Shown here: positions 51,026-60,012 of the stretch, one piece after another
Position numbering within the stretch: position 1 is the first letter of the stretch
Layout: the number at the start of each line of letters is the position of its first letter
DNA from: JAIQET01 sp035542575
GTDB lineage: Bacteria; Acidobacteriota; Terriglobia; Terriglobales; Acidobacteriaceae
DNA: 64,000 bases
Reading direction: 5' to 3'
NCBI GenBank assembly: GCA_035542575.1
Contig: DATKLE010000150.1
Span: 1 to 64,000, forward strand
The notes under the pieces: model-generated
Told to the model about the DNA's origin: nothing
Database searches by the model: none
The model's input: the letters and a program-made list of their open reading frames with translations, nothing else
Made by a program: the position numbers and the translations under genes

Positions 51026-51751
51026 TCACTGCAGCGGCGAGCCGCTTTCCAAACAAGCTTGCGGAGAGCCGTCGCTATCGAACCGGATCACGCCCGATTC
51101 ATCCGAGCAGAAAGCCCTCACGCCAGTCTGGTTCCTGCTCATGGGATACGCCACGACCTGAAACTTCGTATTGGGCCCGCCGGGTTGCTCCGCCGTGCAA
51201 TTCTGCAGCGCGAAGACATAGCCGGTTCTCTTGCCGCTGCCCAACTCCGGATTCAGTTCGCCATAGCTGACGATATGCTCCAAGTCGCACGAATATCCTT
51301 GTTCCGGATATGCCGTGGAATAAGTGGTCTCCGCGATGTCCAACTGCCGGACCGCATTCACCGCAGACGCCTCATTCGCGGCAATCCGCGCGCGCAACAA
51401 GTTTGGGATAGCGATGGCAGCGATGATCAGGATAATGGGAATCGCCGCCAGGCCCATATATCCCAGAACCAGCCCCGCAACGGCGAGGCCCTCCCCCTTC
51501 AGCCGGCCTGCACTCCGCTTGATCTCTGACAGCGCCAGATGGCCGAGGATGATGGCCGCGAGAGCGGTGAGCAGCAGAAAGCAGAAACAGCCGCAGACCA
51601 GGCTGGCGATGGCCTTGCCGCTGGTCTGGGGCGGGACGCCTGGGACAATTCCCGCAGGGGTCGCCCCTGGAACCACTGACACCGCCCGGCCGCAGATCCG
51701 GCAGAACTGATCGCCTTCAGGAACGGGATTGCCACACTGCGGGCAGAGCAC
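51026..51751 (-). CDS. Zinc-ribbon, DUF4190-like and pilin-like protein
   Basis: The protein has 241 residues. A zinc ribbon (LCPQCGNPVPEGDQFCRICG) is followed by a DUF4190-like pair of helices (ASLVCGCFCFLLLTALAAIIL and GLVLGYMGLAAIPIILIIAAIAI) and then a type IV pilin/pseudopilin-like segment, AIPNLLRARIAANEASAVNAVRQLDIAETTYSTAYPEQG. The C-terminal domain is extracytoplasmic with paired cysteines. GTG 51751 is chosen, since AGGAG lies 8 nt upstream; the GTG at 51760 overlaps that site. A pilin-like part inside a larger membrane protein is unusual. Confidence 0.75.
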   Translation of the reverse strand: MLCPQCGNPVPEGDQFCRICGRAVSVVPGATPAGIVPGVPPQTSGKAIASLVCGCFCFLLLTALAAIILGHLALSEIKRSAGRLKGEGLAVAGLVLGYMGLAAIPIILIIAAIAIPNLLRARIAANEASAVNAVRQLDIAETTYSTAYPEQGYSCDLEHIVSYGELNPELGSGKRTGYVFALQNCTAEQPGGPNTKFQVVAYPMSRNQTGVRAFCSDESGVIRFDSDGSPQACLESGSPLQ

Positions 51752-52018
51752 GCCACACACTCCTGCACCACGGCCTGGTTGTCACTAAATTGCATGTCAA
51801 ATTACTCCCGCTCCCTGATTTCGTCAATCAAACTGCCGCTGCGGATCATCCGGCATTTGGGTGTTTGGTAAGAATCGGAGGTGCCGGGAGAGAGTCTCTC
51901 TCCACATTCCGTTTGCCTTGGCTCCGCGATTCTGATACCTTTCGCCCCATCACGTGGTCGTGGATTTGCGGTCTTGGTGTGGCCGCCAGATTGTGAAACC
52001 ATTGCGCGGGAGGGAACT

Positions 52019-52462
52019 ATGGCTTTTTGCAGCGGATGCGGAACACAGATACCCGATGGCTCAACCATGTGCCCGGCGTGCAGCGCCAAAGCTTCGGCGG
52101 GCGGACCCGCTCAGAGCACGACCGGGGGCATGACCGACAACGTCTCTGGCATGTTGGCTTATATCACCATTATTCCAGCGATTATTTTTCTGGTGATGGA
52201 GCCATACAACAAGAAGCGCTTCATCCGCTTTCACGCCTTCCAGTCCATCTTTTTCGCCATTGCCTGGACCGTGCTTTGGATTGCGCTCAGCTTCATCGGT
52301 GTGATCCCGGTACTGGGCTGGGCCACCTTGCTGATCTGGCCTCTGCTTGGACTTGGGGGATTAATTATCTGGATCATCCTTCTGATGAAGGCCAATCAGG
52401 GGCAGATGTTCAAGCTGCCGATCATTGGGGACATGGCGGAAAAACAGGCCAACGCTGTGTAG
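52019..52462 (+). CDS. Zinc-ribbon membrane protein of the DUF4870/Tic20-like type
   Basis: The protein has 147 residues. A zinc ribbon (FCSGCGTQIPDGSTMCPACS) precedes three helices: MLAYITIIPAIIFLVM, FHAFQSIFFAIAWTVLWIAL and GWATLLIWPLLGLGGLIIWIILLM. PYNKKRFIRFHAFQS is the DUF4870 core. GGAGGG lies before ATG 52019. It is divergent from the other zinc-ribbon genes across 267 bp. Confidence 0.85.
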   Translation: MAFCSGCGTQIPDGSTMCPACSAKASAGGPAQSTTGGMTDNVSGMLAYITIIPAIIFLVMEPYNKKRFIRFHAFQSIFFAIAWTVLWIALSFIGVIPVLGWATLLIWPLLGLGGLIIWIILLMKANQGQMFKLPIIGDMAEKQANAV

Positions 52463-52650
52463 CTTCGAGCTGCGCGCCGCCAACCCTGCGTTGCACCTGT
52501 TGTCTGTGGAAAACTCGGGTCTCCGCGCGTTCGCACGGAGACCTCCTCTCTTGACAGAACCTCTCCGGACGGCAATCCTATGTGCTTTTGGTTTGACGCT
52601 CGCAGGGCGCCGCTCTGCCTGCGGGGCGCTCAACTGGCAAGGGGAATCAT

Positions 52651-53622
52651 TTGAGAGTTCGGGTCTTCTATCACGATCGCTGCTTCGACGGGGCCTCCTC
52701 GGCGGCGCTCTTTTCCCGCTTTTATCGGGAACGCATCCGCAACGACGTGGAGTTTGTCTTCTCCGGGTTGCTGCATCGCGCCGGGGCGCTGTTCGACGAA
52801 ACCCAGTTCGATGGTGACGAGAACGCCATCGTAGACTTCAAGTACTCCAGCTCACCCAAAATCACCTGGTGGTTCGACCATCACGAGAGCGCCTTCCTTA
52901 CCCCAGAGGACGCCGCCCACTTCGAGCAGGACCAGAGCAACCGCAAGTTCTACGATCCTGATTTCAAGTCCTGCACCAGCTTCATTGCCATGGTAGCTGA
53001 GGAGCGCTTCGGTTTCGACCCCGCCCCGGTCGCCGACCTGGTCCACTGGACCGACATTATTGATGGGGCGCTGTATCCCGACGCTCGCACAGCGGTTGAG
53101 ATGAAAGCACCAGCCATGAAGCTGACCATGGTGATCGAGTCGGCCAAGGACCACGGCTTCGTGCCCCGGTTGATTCCGCTGCTGGCCAGCAGACCGCTGC
53201 AGGCCATCCTGCAAGAGCCCTTCGTCGCCCCGCTGCTGCCGCCCCTACTCGAACGGCACGAGCGTTCGATTGCCATCTTGCGCGAGCGAACCGAGTGCAA
53301 GGATGGCACGATCTACTTCGACATCACCGACCATGACCTGGAAGGCTACAACAAGTTCATCCCCTACTACCTGCATCCGGATTCGGTCTACAGCGTGGGC
53401 TTGAGCAAGAGCACCTTCCGGGTGAAAGTTTCCGTGGGATCGAATCCCTGGGCGAATACCGAGCCGCGGGTGAATCTCGCCAAGATCTGCGAACGCTACG
53501 GCGGTGGCGGACACGCGCGGGTGGGCGCCATCTCCTTCGACGTGACCCACAACGAGGCCGCGCGCAGAGCGGCGGCGGAAATCGTCGAAGAGCTTCGCGC
53601 CAGCGTGCGTGCCGGCCCATGA
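52651..53622 (+). CDS. DHH/DHHA1-family phosphoesterase
   Basis: The protein has 323 residues. The N-terminal Asp motif lies in VFYHDRCFDGASSAALFSRFY, the DHH box is WWFDHHESAF, and the C-terminal DHHA1 motif is RYGGGGHARVGAISF. Relatives hydrolyse oligoribonucleotides, pAp or cyclic dinucleotides; the target here is unknown. The start is TTG 52651, with AAGGGG upstream. The last four bases (ATGA) overlap the fetA start, so the genes are coupled. Confidence 0.85.
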   Translation: MRVRVFYHDRCFDGASSAALFSRFYRERIRNDVEFVFSGLLHRAGALFDETQFDGDENAIVDFKYSSSPKITWWFDHHESAFLTPEDAAHFEQDQSNRKFYDPDFKSCTSFIAMVAEERFGFDPAPVADLVHWTDIIDGALYPDARTAVEMKAPAMKLTMVIESAKDHGFVPRLIPLLASRPLQAILQEPFVAPLLPPLLERHERSIAILRERTECKDGTIYFDITDHDLEGYNKFIPYYLHPDSVYSVGLSKSTFRVKVSVGSNPWANTEPRVNLAKICERYGGGGHARVGAISFDVTHNEAARRAAAEIVEELRASVRAGP

Positions 53623-54320
53623 ACGCCACCCCAGCGCCGGCTCCCGGTTCCGTCCTTCTCAGGGCGGAGCACCTGGGCCGCACCGTCAAAGACAGAACCC
53701 TGGTCGCGGAGGCCAGCTTCGAGGTGCGAACCCGCGAGGTGCTGGCCATTGCCGGTCCCAGCGGCGCCGGCAAAAGCTCACTGCTCCGGCTGTTAAACCG
53801 ACTCGATGAGCCCACCACGGGAACCGTTTACCTGCAGGGTCAGGATTACCGGCAGATCGCGCCGCGCGACCTGCGCCGCCAGCTCGGCATGGTGACGCAG
53901 CGCCCCTACCTCTTTCCGGGCAGCGTCGAAGACAACCTGCGCTTCGGCCCCGCCCAGCGTGGCGAAGTGTTGTCGCAGGACTCCGTGGAAGACTTGCTGG
54001 CGAGAGTTGGCCTGCAAGGGTACTCCGGGCGCAACGTCGCCAAGCTTTCCGGAGGCGAAGCGCAACGGGTTTCGTTCGCCCGCACCTTGGCCAACTCTCC
54101 CCTGGTGCTTCTGCTGGATGAGCCAACCTCGGCGCTGGATGACGCCTCCAAGCTGGAGGTCGAGGCGCTGCTCCAGCAGATCGTAAGGGAGCAGCAGCTC
54201 ACTTGCGTCATCGTTACCCACGACAGCGCCCAGGCCCTGCGCGTGGCCGACCGCGCTCTGTTGCTCGAAGCCGGACGGATCGTGCGCGTCGGCGCGGTCC
54301 AGGAGGTGTTCCATGCTTAA
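53619..54320 (+). CDS. fetA: ABC transporter ATPase FetA-like (YbbL)
   Basis: The protein has 233 residues. Walker A AIAGPSGAGKSS, Q-loop in GMVTQRPYLFPGSV, signature LSGGEAQRVSF and Walker B VLLLDEPTSALDD are complete. FetA and FetB form a putative iron exporter of the UPF0014 group. The gene overlaps both its upstream (DHH) and its downstream (fetB) gene. Confidence 0.88.
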   Translation: MNATPAPAPGSVLLRAEHLGRTVKDRTLVAEASFEVRTREVLAIAGPSGAGKSSLLRLLNRLDEPTTGTVYLQGQDYRQIAPRDLRRQLGMVTQRPYLFPGSVEDNLRFGPAQRGEVLSQDSVEDLLARVGLQGYSGRNVAKLSGGEAQRVSFARTLANSPLVLLLDEPTSALDDASKLEVEALLQQIVREQQLTCVIVTHDSAQALRVADRALLLEAGRIVRVGAVQEVFHA

Positions 54321-55101
54321 ATTGCTTTTCTCCAGCCAACTCCAGTTGGGCTTCGCGCAGGCCGCGGTGGCCGCATTGGCGGCCATGATCGTGGTGCTGG
54401 CGGCCCGCACCCGCAAGATTCATCTCGAAAGCGAAGCCCTGGTCGCCATGGTCCGTGGTCTGGTGCAGATCGTCGCCGTGGGATCCATCCTGGTCGTGCT
54501 GCTGCGTGGCCCGCGCTGGACCAGCGGATTTCTCCTGGCGGCCATGATGGTGGCAGCCGGAGCCACGTCGGCGCGGCGTGCCAAGGGCATGCCCGGCGCC
54601 TTCCGGGTTTCGACTTGGGCGATTGCCTGCGGGGCAGGATCGGTGATTGCCCTGATGACCTGGCTGGGGGCCATTGATACCGCCATCACGTCGCTGGTTC
54701 CGGTTGGCAGCATGCTGATCGCGAATGCCATGAACACCAACGGACTGGCGTTGAACCGCCTCCGCTCTGATGTGCTGGCCCACGTCGGCGAGATCGAAAC
54801 CGCCCTCGCGTTGGGCGCCGACGGCCGCAGCAGCGTCGCGCCTTATGTGCAGGCCTCCTTTGAAGCCAGCCTGATTCCCGCCATCGACTCCTTGCGTTCG
54901 CTGGGGATTGTGTGGATTCCGGGATTGATGGCCGGCATGCTGCTCTCGGGAGCGCGCCCGGTGTACGCCGCCATCTACCAGTTCGTGGTACTGGCGATGA
55001 TCTTCGCCGCCTCCGGCCTGACCTCGCTGGTCAGCACCCTGCTGATTCGTGCGCGCGTATTCTCGCCAGCAGAGCAACTTCTGCTTCAGCCCGGGGAATA
55101 A
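54313..55101 (+). CDS. fetB: ABC transporter permease FetB-like (UPF0014/YbbM)
   Basis: The protein has 262 residues with about seven membrane helices. TSLVPVGSMLIANAMNTNGLALNRL and AFEASL-type (VQASFEASLIPAIDSLRSLGIVWIPGLMAGMLLSG) signatures are typical of UPF0014. With FetA it would export iron or be linked to oxidative-stress tolerance. It overlaps fetA by 8 bp. Confidence 0.9.
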   Translation: MLKLLFSSQLQLGFAQAAVAALAAMIVVLAARTRKIHLESEALVAMVRGLVQIVAVGSILVVLLRGPRWTSGFLLAAMMVAAGATSARRAKGMPGAFRVSTWAIACGAGSVIALMTWLGAIDTAITSLVPVGSMLIANAMNTNGLALNRLRSDVLAHVGEIETALALGADGRSSVAPYVQASFEASLIPAIDSLRSLGIVWIPGLMAGMLLSGARPVYAAIYQFVVLAMIFAASGLTSLVSTLLIRARVFSPAEQLLLQPGE

Positions 55102-55190
55102 TCTGGCGGTAGACTCGTACTGGCTGTCCGCCATGTGGCGGATCACCTTCCCGCCATGGCTTCGATCGGGGTCCTGAGCGGCTGCCGCTG

Positions 55191-57623
55191 CTACTCGTAG
55201 CGCAAGGCCAGCATCGGATCCAGGCGCGCGGCCCGGCGTGCGGGGATGTAGCAGGCCAGAAATGCGGCGCTCGCCAGCAGTGCTGTGGCGGCCGAGAAGG
55301 CCAGCGGGTCGGTGGCTCCGGTCCCGAACAGCAGGCTGGCGAGCAGGCGGGTAAGGGCGAACGACGCTGCCGTCCCAAGCCCCACGCCCACCAGTGCCAG
55401 CCCCATGCCGTGGCCGACCACCAACTGCAAGATATGGCGTGGCTGTGCCCCCAAAGCCATGCGGATTCCCATCTCCTGGCGGCGCTGGTTTACCGAGTAC
55501 GCCATCACCGCGTAAATGCCAATAGCGGCCAGCAGCAGCGCCAGTCCCGCAAAGACCCCAACAAACTCCATGATGATCCGAGGCTGCGCCACAGAATTGG
55601 AAACCACCTCATCCATGCTCAGGATGTCCGAGACCGGCAGCCTGGGATCCAGTTGGGAGAATTGCTGCCGCACCGCGCTCACCAGCGGCGCAGGATCAGA
55701 TTGCGATCGCACCACCAGCGTCGCCGAAGGCCACGGCTCCTGCTCGATCGGGAGAAACATCTCCTCGCGGTCCGGAGCGCTCAGGGAGCTGAACTTCACG
55801 TTCGCCACCACCCCCACGACTTCACGTTGAATCTTGTCCCGCGAGTTGGCCAGGTGTTTGCCGATGGGGTCCTGGTTGGGCCAGTAACGCCTGGCGAGGC
55901 ATTGGTTGACGATCACCACGTTGGTGTTTCCTGCCACATCCTGATCGGTGAAGTAGCGGCCGCGGAGCAGCGGTGTGTGCAGGGCCTGGAAATATTCGGG
56001 ACTTACAAAACTGCGGGCAACTACGGGGTCCTTGCCGATTCCCTGGCACGCCATGCCTTCGGGACAGAAGAACACGTAGGGCGTCACATAGCCCAACGGT
56101 AGGTCACTGGCCAGGCCGACCGATTGCGCAGCCGGAACGCCCTTCACGCGCTCCAACAGCTGTTGATAAAACTGCACCTGCTGCTCGGGTTTGGCGTAGC
56201 CGGCCTTGGGCAGATTGATGTGGAAGGTCAGCAGAGTGTGCGAATCAAACCCGGGATCAACCTGCATGAGGCGCGCAAAGCTCTTGACCAGCAGTCCAGC
56301 CCCGGTCAACAGAACCAGGGCCACGGCCACCTCGGCCACCACCAGCAGCGAGCGGAAGCGGTTGCGCGCGGAGCCGTCGGAGGAACCGCGTCCGCCCTGC
56401 TTCAAGGTTTCGTGCAAGTCGCGCCCGGACAGCTGCACAGCCGGCACAAGCCCGAACGCCAGCCCTGTCAGCATGCACAGGCCAAGAGTAAAGAGCAGCA
56501 CCGTTCCGTCCACGGTGGTCTGTTCCAGGCGAGGGACCGTGCCGGGGGAGATTGCGCGCACCAGCGGCATCAGACCGGCCGCCAGGGTTGCACCCAGCGC
56601 TCCACCCACGAGCGCAAGCAACAGACTCTCACTCAGGAGTTGCCGCACCAGCCGCAGGCGTGAGGCGCCCAGCGCCTTCCGGATGGCGATTTCCTTCCCG
56701 CGCACTGTCGCCCGCACCAGTAAGAGGCTCGCAACATTGGCACAGGCGATCAGCAACACGAAGCCCACTGCCCCCAGCAGAACCAGCAAGGATGGCCGCA
56801 GCGTCCCCACCAGGTTTTCCTCAAGCGAGGCCACCGCTAGGCCGTACTTCGGATCAGCATTGGCGGCGAATTGCTGGCCGTAGCGGGCGTTGATGGTATC
56901 GAGCTCGGCCTGGGCGCCGGCGATGCTTTCGCCGGCTCGCAGGCGCCCTAGGAAATTCAGGTAGCCTGCGCCCGAATAAACCTGCTGGTGGGTGAGAAAG
57001 TCAATGTCAAACACCCGCGGCAGCCAGATCTGGGGCTCGGGAAACTGCAGTGGGAAACGGAAATCGGGCGGCAGGATGCCAACCACCGTGACGTTTCTTC
57101 CGTCAAGCGTCAGGGTCTTACCGATTAGGCCGGGATCACCGCCGAAGTGACTGTGCCAGAAACCGTCGGTGACAACCGCGACGTCGCGTCCGCCGGGTTG
57201 ATCTTCCTCAGGCAGAAAGCTGCGGCCCAGTGCCGGCTGCTGGCCCAGCGTACGAAATAAATCCAGCGAAGCGCGGGCCGCGGGAACCAGTTCGGGTTCG
57301 TGCTGGCTCACCAGACTCAGGGTCAGGGGATAGTAAACCGCGGCGCTCTCCAGCGACTGGCTCTGCTCGCGAATCATGCTGAACTTGGTGAAGGAGACCT
57401 CGATCCCAGTAAAGGAGTTGACCTTGTCCACCTGGGAGACGAAGATCAGCCGGCCAGGATCAGGGAAGGGAAGCGGACGCAGCAGGACCGCATTGATCAC
57501 GCTGAAAATTGCGGTGTTGGCCCCAATCCCCAGCGCCAGCGTCAGCACTGCCACCAGCGTGAAGCCCGGCGTCTTCGCCAGCATGCGCAAACCGTAGCGA
57601 ATGTCCTGCCAAAGGTTCTCCAT
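55191..57623 (-). CDS. ADOP/MacB-type ABC transporter permease
   Basis: The protein has 810 residues: two MacB periplasmic core domains and two FtsX-type permease domains. The start MENLWQDIRYGLRMLAKTPGFTLVAVLTLALGIGANTAIF is the Acidobacterial ADOP signature; ALGASRLRLVRQLLSES and the last four helices (MAYSVNQRRQEMGIRMALGA, ASFALTRLLASLLFG) end each half. ATG 57623 is chosen. There is no MacB-like ATPase next to it; the FetA ATPase belongs to another transporter. Exported substrate unknown. Confidence 0.9.
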   Translation of the reverse strand: MENLWQDIRYGLRMLAKTPGFTLVAVLTLALGIGANTAIFSVINAVLLRPLPFPDPGRLIFVSQVDKVNSFTGIEVSFTKFSMIREQSQSLESAAVYYPLTLSLVSQHEPELVPAARASLDLFRTLGQQPALGRSFLPEEDQPGGRDVAVVTDGFWHSHFGGDPGLIGKTLTLDGRNVTVVGILPPDFRFPLQFPEPQIWLPRVFDIDFLTHQQVYSGAGYLNFLGRLRAGESIAGAQAELDTINARYGQQFAANADPKYGLAVASLEENLVGTLRPSLLVLLGAVGFVLLIACANVASLLLVRATVRGKEIAIRKALGASRLRLVRQLLSESLLLALVGGALGATLAAGLMPLVRAISPGTVPRLEQTTVDGTVLLFTLGLCMLTGLAFGLVPAVQLSGRDLHETLKQGGRGSSDGSARNRFRSLLVVAEVAVALVLLTGAGLLVKSFARLMQVDPGFDSHTLLTFHINLPKAGYAKPEQQVQFYQQLLERVKGVPAAQSVGLASDLPLGYVTPYVFFCPEGMACQGIGKDPVVARSFVSPEYFQALHTPLLRGRYFTDQDVAGNTNVVIVNQCLARRYWPNQDPIGKHLANSRDKIQREVVGVVANVKFSSLSAPDREEMFLPIEQEPWPSATLVVRSQSDPAPLVSAVRQQFSQLDPRLPVSDILSMDEVVSNSVAQPRIIMEFVGVFAGLALLLAAIGIYAVMAYSVNQRRQEMGIRMALGAQPRHILQLVVGHGMGLALVGVGLGTAASFALTRLLASLLFGTGATDPLAFSAATALLASAAFLACYIPARRAARLDPMLALRYE

Positions 57624-57796
57624 GCTTCCTCTTTCTGACGTTAGACGCATTTTCTGCTCAAGGTGAGCAAGGCAGAAGATTATTACATCGGGCAGCGAGC
57701 TACGACAGGAATCTGCCATGCGCTCCCCATCCCGCCATAATGCGGGCGGCATCCCCGCTGAGCGCAGGATCATCCAAATATTAGAGGATGAGAGTT

Positions 57797-58780
57797 ATGA
57801 GACTGTCAGGGGTGAGAGCAATTAGCGCTTTGATCCTGGCAACGATCCTGTCTGCACCGGCCTGGGGATATGACCGGAGCGCAAATATGGCGCTACCAGG
57901 AACTCTAAACTACATCGAGGGCCAAGCTTCCATCGGAACCCAAGTTCTGAATGTGAAGTCGATCGGCTCAGATCAACTGCAAGCCGGGCAAACCCTGGCC
58001 ACGCAAAACGGCAAGGCCGAAATCCTGTTGACGCCTGGTGTGTTCCTGCGTCTGGATGATCACAGCTCCGCCAAGATGATTTCGCCCAATCTCACCAACA
58101 CCGAATTGGCGATCGCGCGGGGCGAGGCCATGGTCGAGGTGGCCGAGATTCACAAGGCCAATGATATTCGCATTGTGGAAGATGGAGCCACCACGCGGTT
58201 GCTCAAGACCGGCGTGTATGACTTCGACGCAGTCCACGGCCAAGTGCGAGTGTTCGATGGCAAGGCAGTCGTGCAGGATGGCGACCGCGAGGTGAATCTG
58301 AAAGGCGGACGCGAGCTCACGCTCAATACTCCGGGCGAGCTGAAGGCCCGCAAGTTCGACAAGAAGGGTTACGAAGCCAGCGATCTGTATCGCTGGAGCA
58401 GCCTGCGCTCTTCCTACCTGGCTGAAGCCAGTGCCCAGACGGCGCAGATCTACGTCGCCGACGGTTGGTACGGTCCCGGATGGCTGGGCGCGGGCTGGTA
58501 CTGGGATCCCTGGTTCAGCGCCTACACCTTTATCCCGGCGGACGGCATGCTGTTCAGCCCGTTCGGTTGGGGATTCTATTCTCCGTTAGTCGTCTATCGG
58601 GCCCCCGTGTACTGGGGAGGCCACCGCTACTTCCGTGATTTCGACCGGGGACAAGAGGGGCGGGGCCTGGATAGGGGCACGGCCGGGTTCCACGGGCCAG
58701 CGATGCGCGCGCCTTCCATGAGCGGCTTCGGCGAAGGCTTCCACGGCGGCATACGCACGGACTTGGGCGGGCGGCGCTGA
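57797..58780 (+). CDS. Secreted FecR-domain protein
   Basis: The protein has 327 residues with a signal peptide (AISALILATILSAPAWGY). A FecR-like beta domain (YIEGQASIGTQVLNVKSIGSDQLQAGQTLATQNGKAEILLTPGVFLRLDDHSS) lies at residues about 40-170, followed by a Trp/Tyr/Gly-rich region (YGPGWLGAGWYWDPWF) and a Gly-rich C-terminus. It lacks the anti-sigma helices of FecR, so it is likely structural or envelope-linked. ATG 57797 is used, 9 nt from GAGG. Confidence 0.8.
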   Translation: MRLSGVRAISALILATILSAPAWGYDRSANMALPGTLNYIEGQASIGTQVLNVKSIGSDQLQAGQTLATQNGKAEILLTPGVFLRLDDHSSAKMISPNLTNTELAIARGEAMVEVAEIHKANDIRIVEDGATTRLLKTGVYDFDAVHGQVRVFDGKAVVQDGDREVNLKGGRELTLNTPGELKARKFDKKGYEASDLYRWSSLRSSYLAEASAQTAQIYVADGWYGPGWLGAGWYWDPWFSAYTFIPADGMLFSPFGWGFYSPLVVYRAPVYWGGHRYFRDFDRGQEGRGLDRGTAGFHGPAMRAPSMSGFGEGFHGGIRTDLGGRR

Positions 58781-58839
58781 GCCGGACGACCAGCGAGGAG
58801 ATAAGGCGCGGAAGCGACTTGTCTTCGCGTTCCCCTCGC

Positions 58840-59148
58840 CTAACCGGCAGTCCCGTCGCGGACCGAAGCCGCCTGCGCTCTTTCTTCCAGCAATAGCCGC
58901 CGCAGGCTGCGCAGATCATTGAGGATGCGGCTGCTGCCGCGCAAGGACTGCTCCAGCTTCTCCAGCTTGTATTGCACCAACCGTAACGCCTGCAGACGGC
59001 GCTCAGACTTGGTCTCCACTGCCTTGGCAATGTCCGACTCGATGTCGCCGCGGGCCTCGGCGATCGCTTCGGCCAACAACTGAACGTACTCATGGGCATT
59101 CTCGAGACTGTCAAACGGGGTCTCGGACCGGCGGGTCATGCGCTCCAT
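58840..59148 (-). CDS. Small coiled-coil hypothetical protein
   Basis: The protein has 102 residues, mostly helical and charged (LENAHEYVQLLAEAIAEARGDIESDIAKAVETKSERRLQALRLVQYKLEKLEQSL), with a heptad-like pattern. Function unknown. The Shine-Dalgarno GGAG lies in the loop of an inverted repeat that covers the start codon. Confidence 0.7.
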   Translation of the reverse strand: MERMTRRSETPFDSLENAHEYVQLLAEAIAEARGDIESDIAKAVETKSERRLQALRLVQYKLEKLEQSLRGSSRILNDLRSLRRLLLEERAQAASVRDGTAG

Positions 59149-59169
59149 AGTACTCCTTTTGTGTACTAT
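59147..59169 (-). promoter_or_regulatory. Inverted repeat around the start of the coiled-coil gene
   Basis: ATAGTAC (59147-59153) and GTACTAT (59163-59169) pair. On the minus strand the Shine-Dalgarno AAAGGAG lies mostly in the loop and the first two bases of the ATG are in the stem. It could be an operator or a translational control hairpin. Confidence 0.4.
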
Positions 59170-59203
59170 TGGAGCTCGGGGCTCGTAAATGCTCCTAGGG
59201 AGG

Positions 59204-59221
59204 GCCCGGTTTCAACCGGGC
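59204..59221 (+). promoter_or_regulatory. Hairpin in the msrA leader
   Basis: GCCCGGT-TTCA-ACCGGGC is followed by the short palindrome GGTCGAGACC (59223-59232), 60-90 nt before msrA. There is no T run, so a leader structure is more likely than a terminator. Confidence 0.4.
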
Positions 59222-59294
59222 TGGTCGAGACCGGACTTGGTCTTGAGGTGCTCATCCGGCTGAATCCTCGGGCAAAGGAGCGCATCTGACTGCC

Positions 59295-59831
59295 ATGGCG
59301 ACTGAAACGGCGATATTCGGCGGAGGTTGTTTCTGGTGTATTGAAGCAGTCTTCAAGCGGCTGGCAGGTGTGGAGTCCGCCGAGTCTGGCTACATGGGCG
59401 GACACGTGGACAATCCCACTTACCGCCAGGTGTGTGGCGGAGACACCGGCCATGTCGAGGTGGTGCAGGTGAAGTTCGATCCCAGCGTGATCTCCTACCG
59501 TGACCTGCTGGACGTGTTCTTCGCCGTCCATGACCCGACAACGCCCAACCGCCAGGGGAATGATGTGGGAGAGCAGTACCGCTCGGTCATCTACACGACG
59601 TCCGACGAGCAGGAGAAGACAGCTGAGGAGACCATCGCGGAGCTGGACGCTGCCAAGGCCTACGGGCAGCCGATTGTGACCACAGTCGAACCCGCGGTCA
59701 AGTTCTACAAGGCCGAGTCCTACCATCAGGATTACTACGACAACAACCGCAACCAACCCTACTGCCAGTTCGTGATCTCGCCGAAAGTGGCGAAGCTGGA
59801 AAAGAAGTTTCAGGAGAAGCTAAGGGCATAA
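59295..59831 (+). CDS. msrA: Peptide methionine-(S)-S-oxide reductase MsrA
   Basis: The protein has 178 residues. The catalytic motif GGGCFWCIEAVF, the GYMGGHVDNPTYRQVCGGDTGHVEVVQV core and the C-terminal YHQDYYDNN are all present. It repairs S-sulfoxides in proteins and complements the free-methionine (R)-reductase at 4890. The leader contains a hairpin. It ends 5 bp before the tRNA gene on the other strand. Confidence 0.96.
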   Translation: MATETAIFGGGCFWCIEAVFKRLAGVESAESGYMGGHVDNPTYRQVCGGDTGHVEVVQVKFDPSVISYRDLLDVFFAVHDPTTPNRQGNDVGEQYRSVIYTTSDEQEKTAEETIAELDAAKAYGQPIVTTVEPAVKFYKAESYHQDYYDNNRNQPYCQFVISPKVAKLEKKFQEKLRA

Positions 59832-59836
59832 GGATC

Positions 59837-59926
59837 TGGCGGAGAGGGAGGGATTCGAACCCCCGATACCCGTTAAGGTATGTCCGCTTTCGAGGCGGAT
59901 CGTTTCAACCGCTCACGCACCTCTCC
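59837..59926 (-). tRNA. tRNA-Ser (anticodon CGA)
   Basis: The minus strand gives acceptor GGAGAGG (59926-59920) with CCTCTCC (59847-59841), an anticodon arm TCCGC-CTCGAAA-GCGGA whose loop reads anticodon CGA (codon UCG), a long class II variable arm (ACCTTAACGGGT) and a T arm GGGGG-TTCGAAT-CCCTC. The discriminator G and encoded CCA (59839-59837) complete a 90-nt gene. Confidence 0.95.
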
Positions 59927-59939
59927 GCGCCGGAAACCC

Positions 59940-60012
59940 GTCGTTAGTCGCTGGTCGTTGCTCGCTCGCCCTTGTCTAGGCTGTCATTTGCCAACGACGA
60001 ACGACTAACGAC
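59940..60012. repeat. Family C repeat, inverted arms between tRNA-Ser and tadA
   Basis: GTCGTTAGTCGCTGGTCGTT (59940 on) and the inverse AACGACGAACGACTAACGAC (59993-60012), about 90% complementary. The tadA stop TAG (60007-60005) lies within the right arm. Confidence 0.65.
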
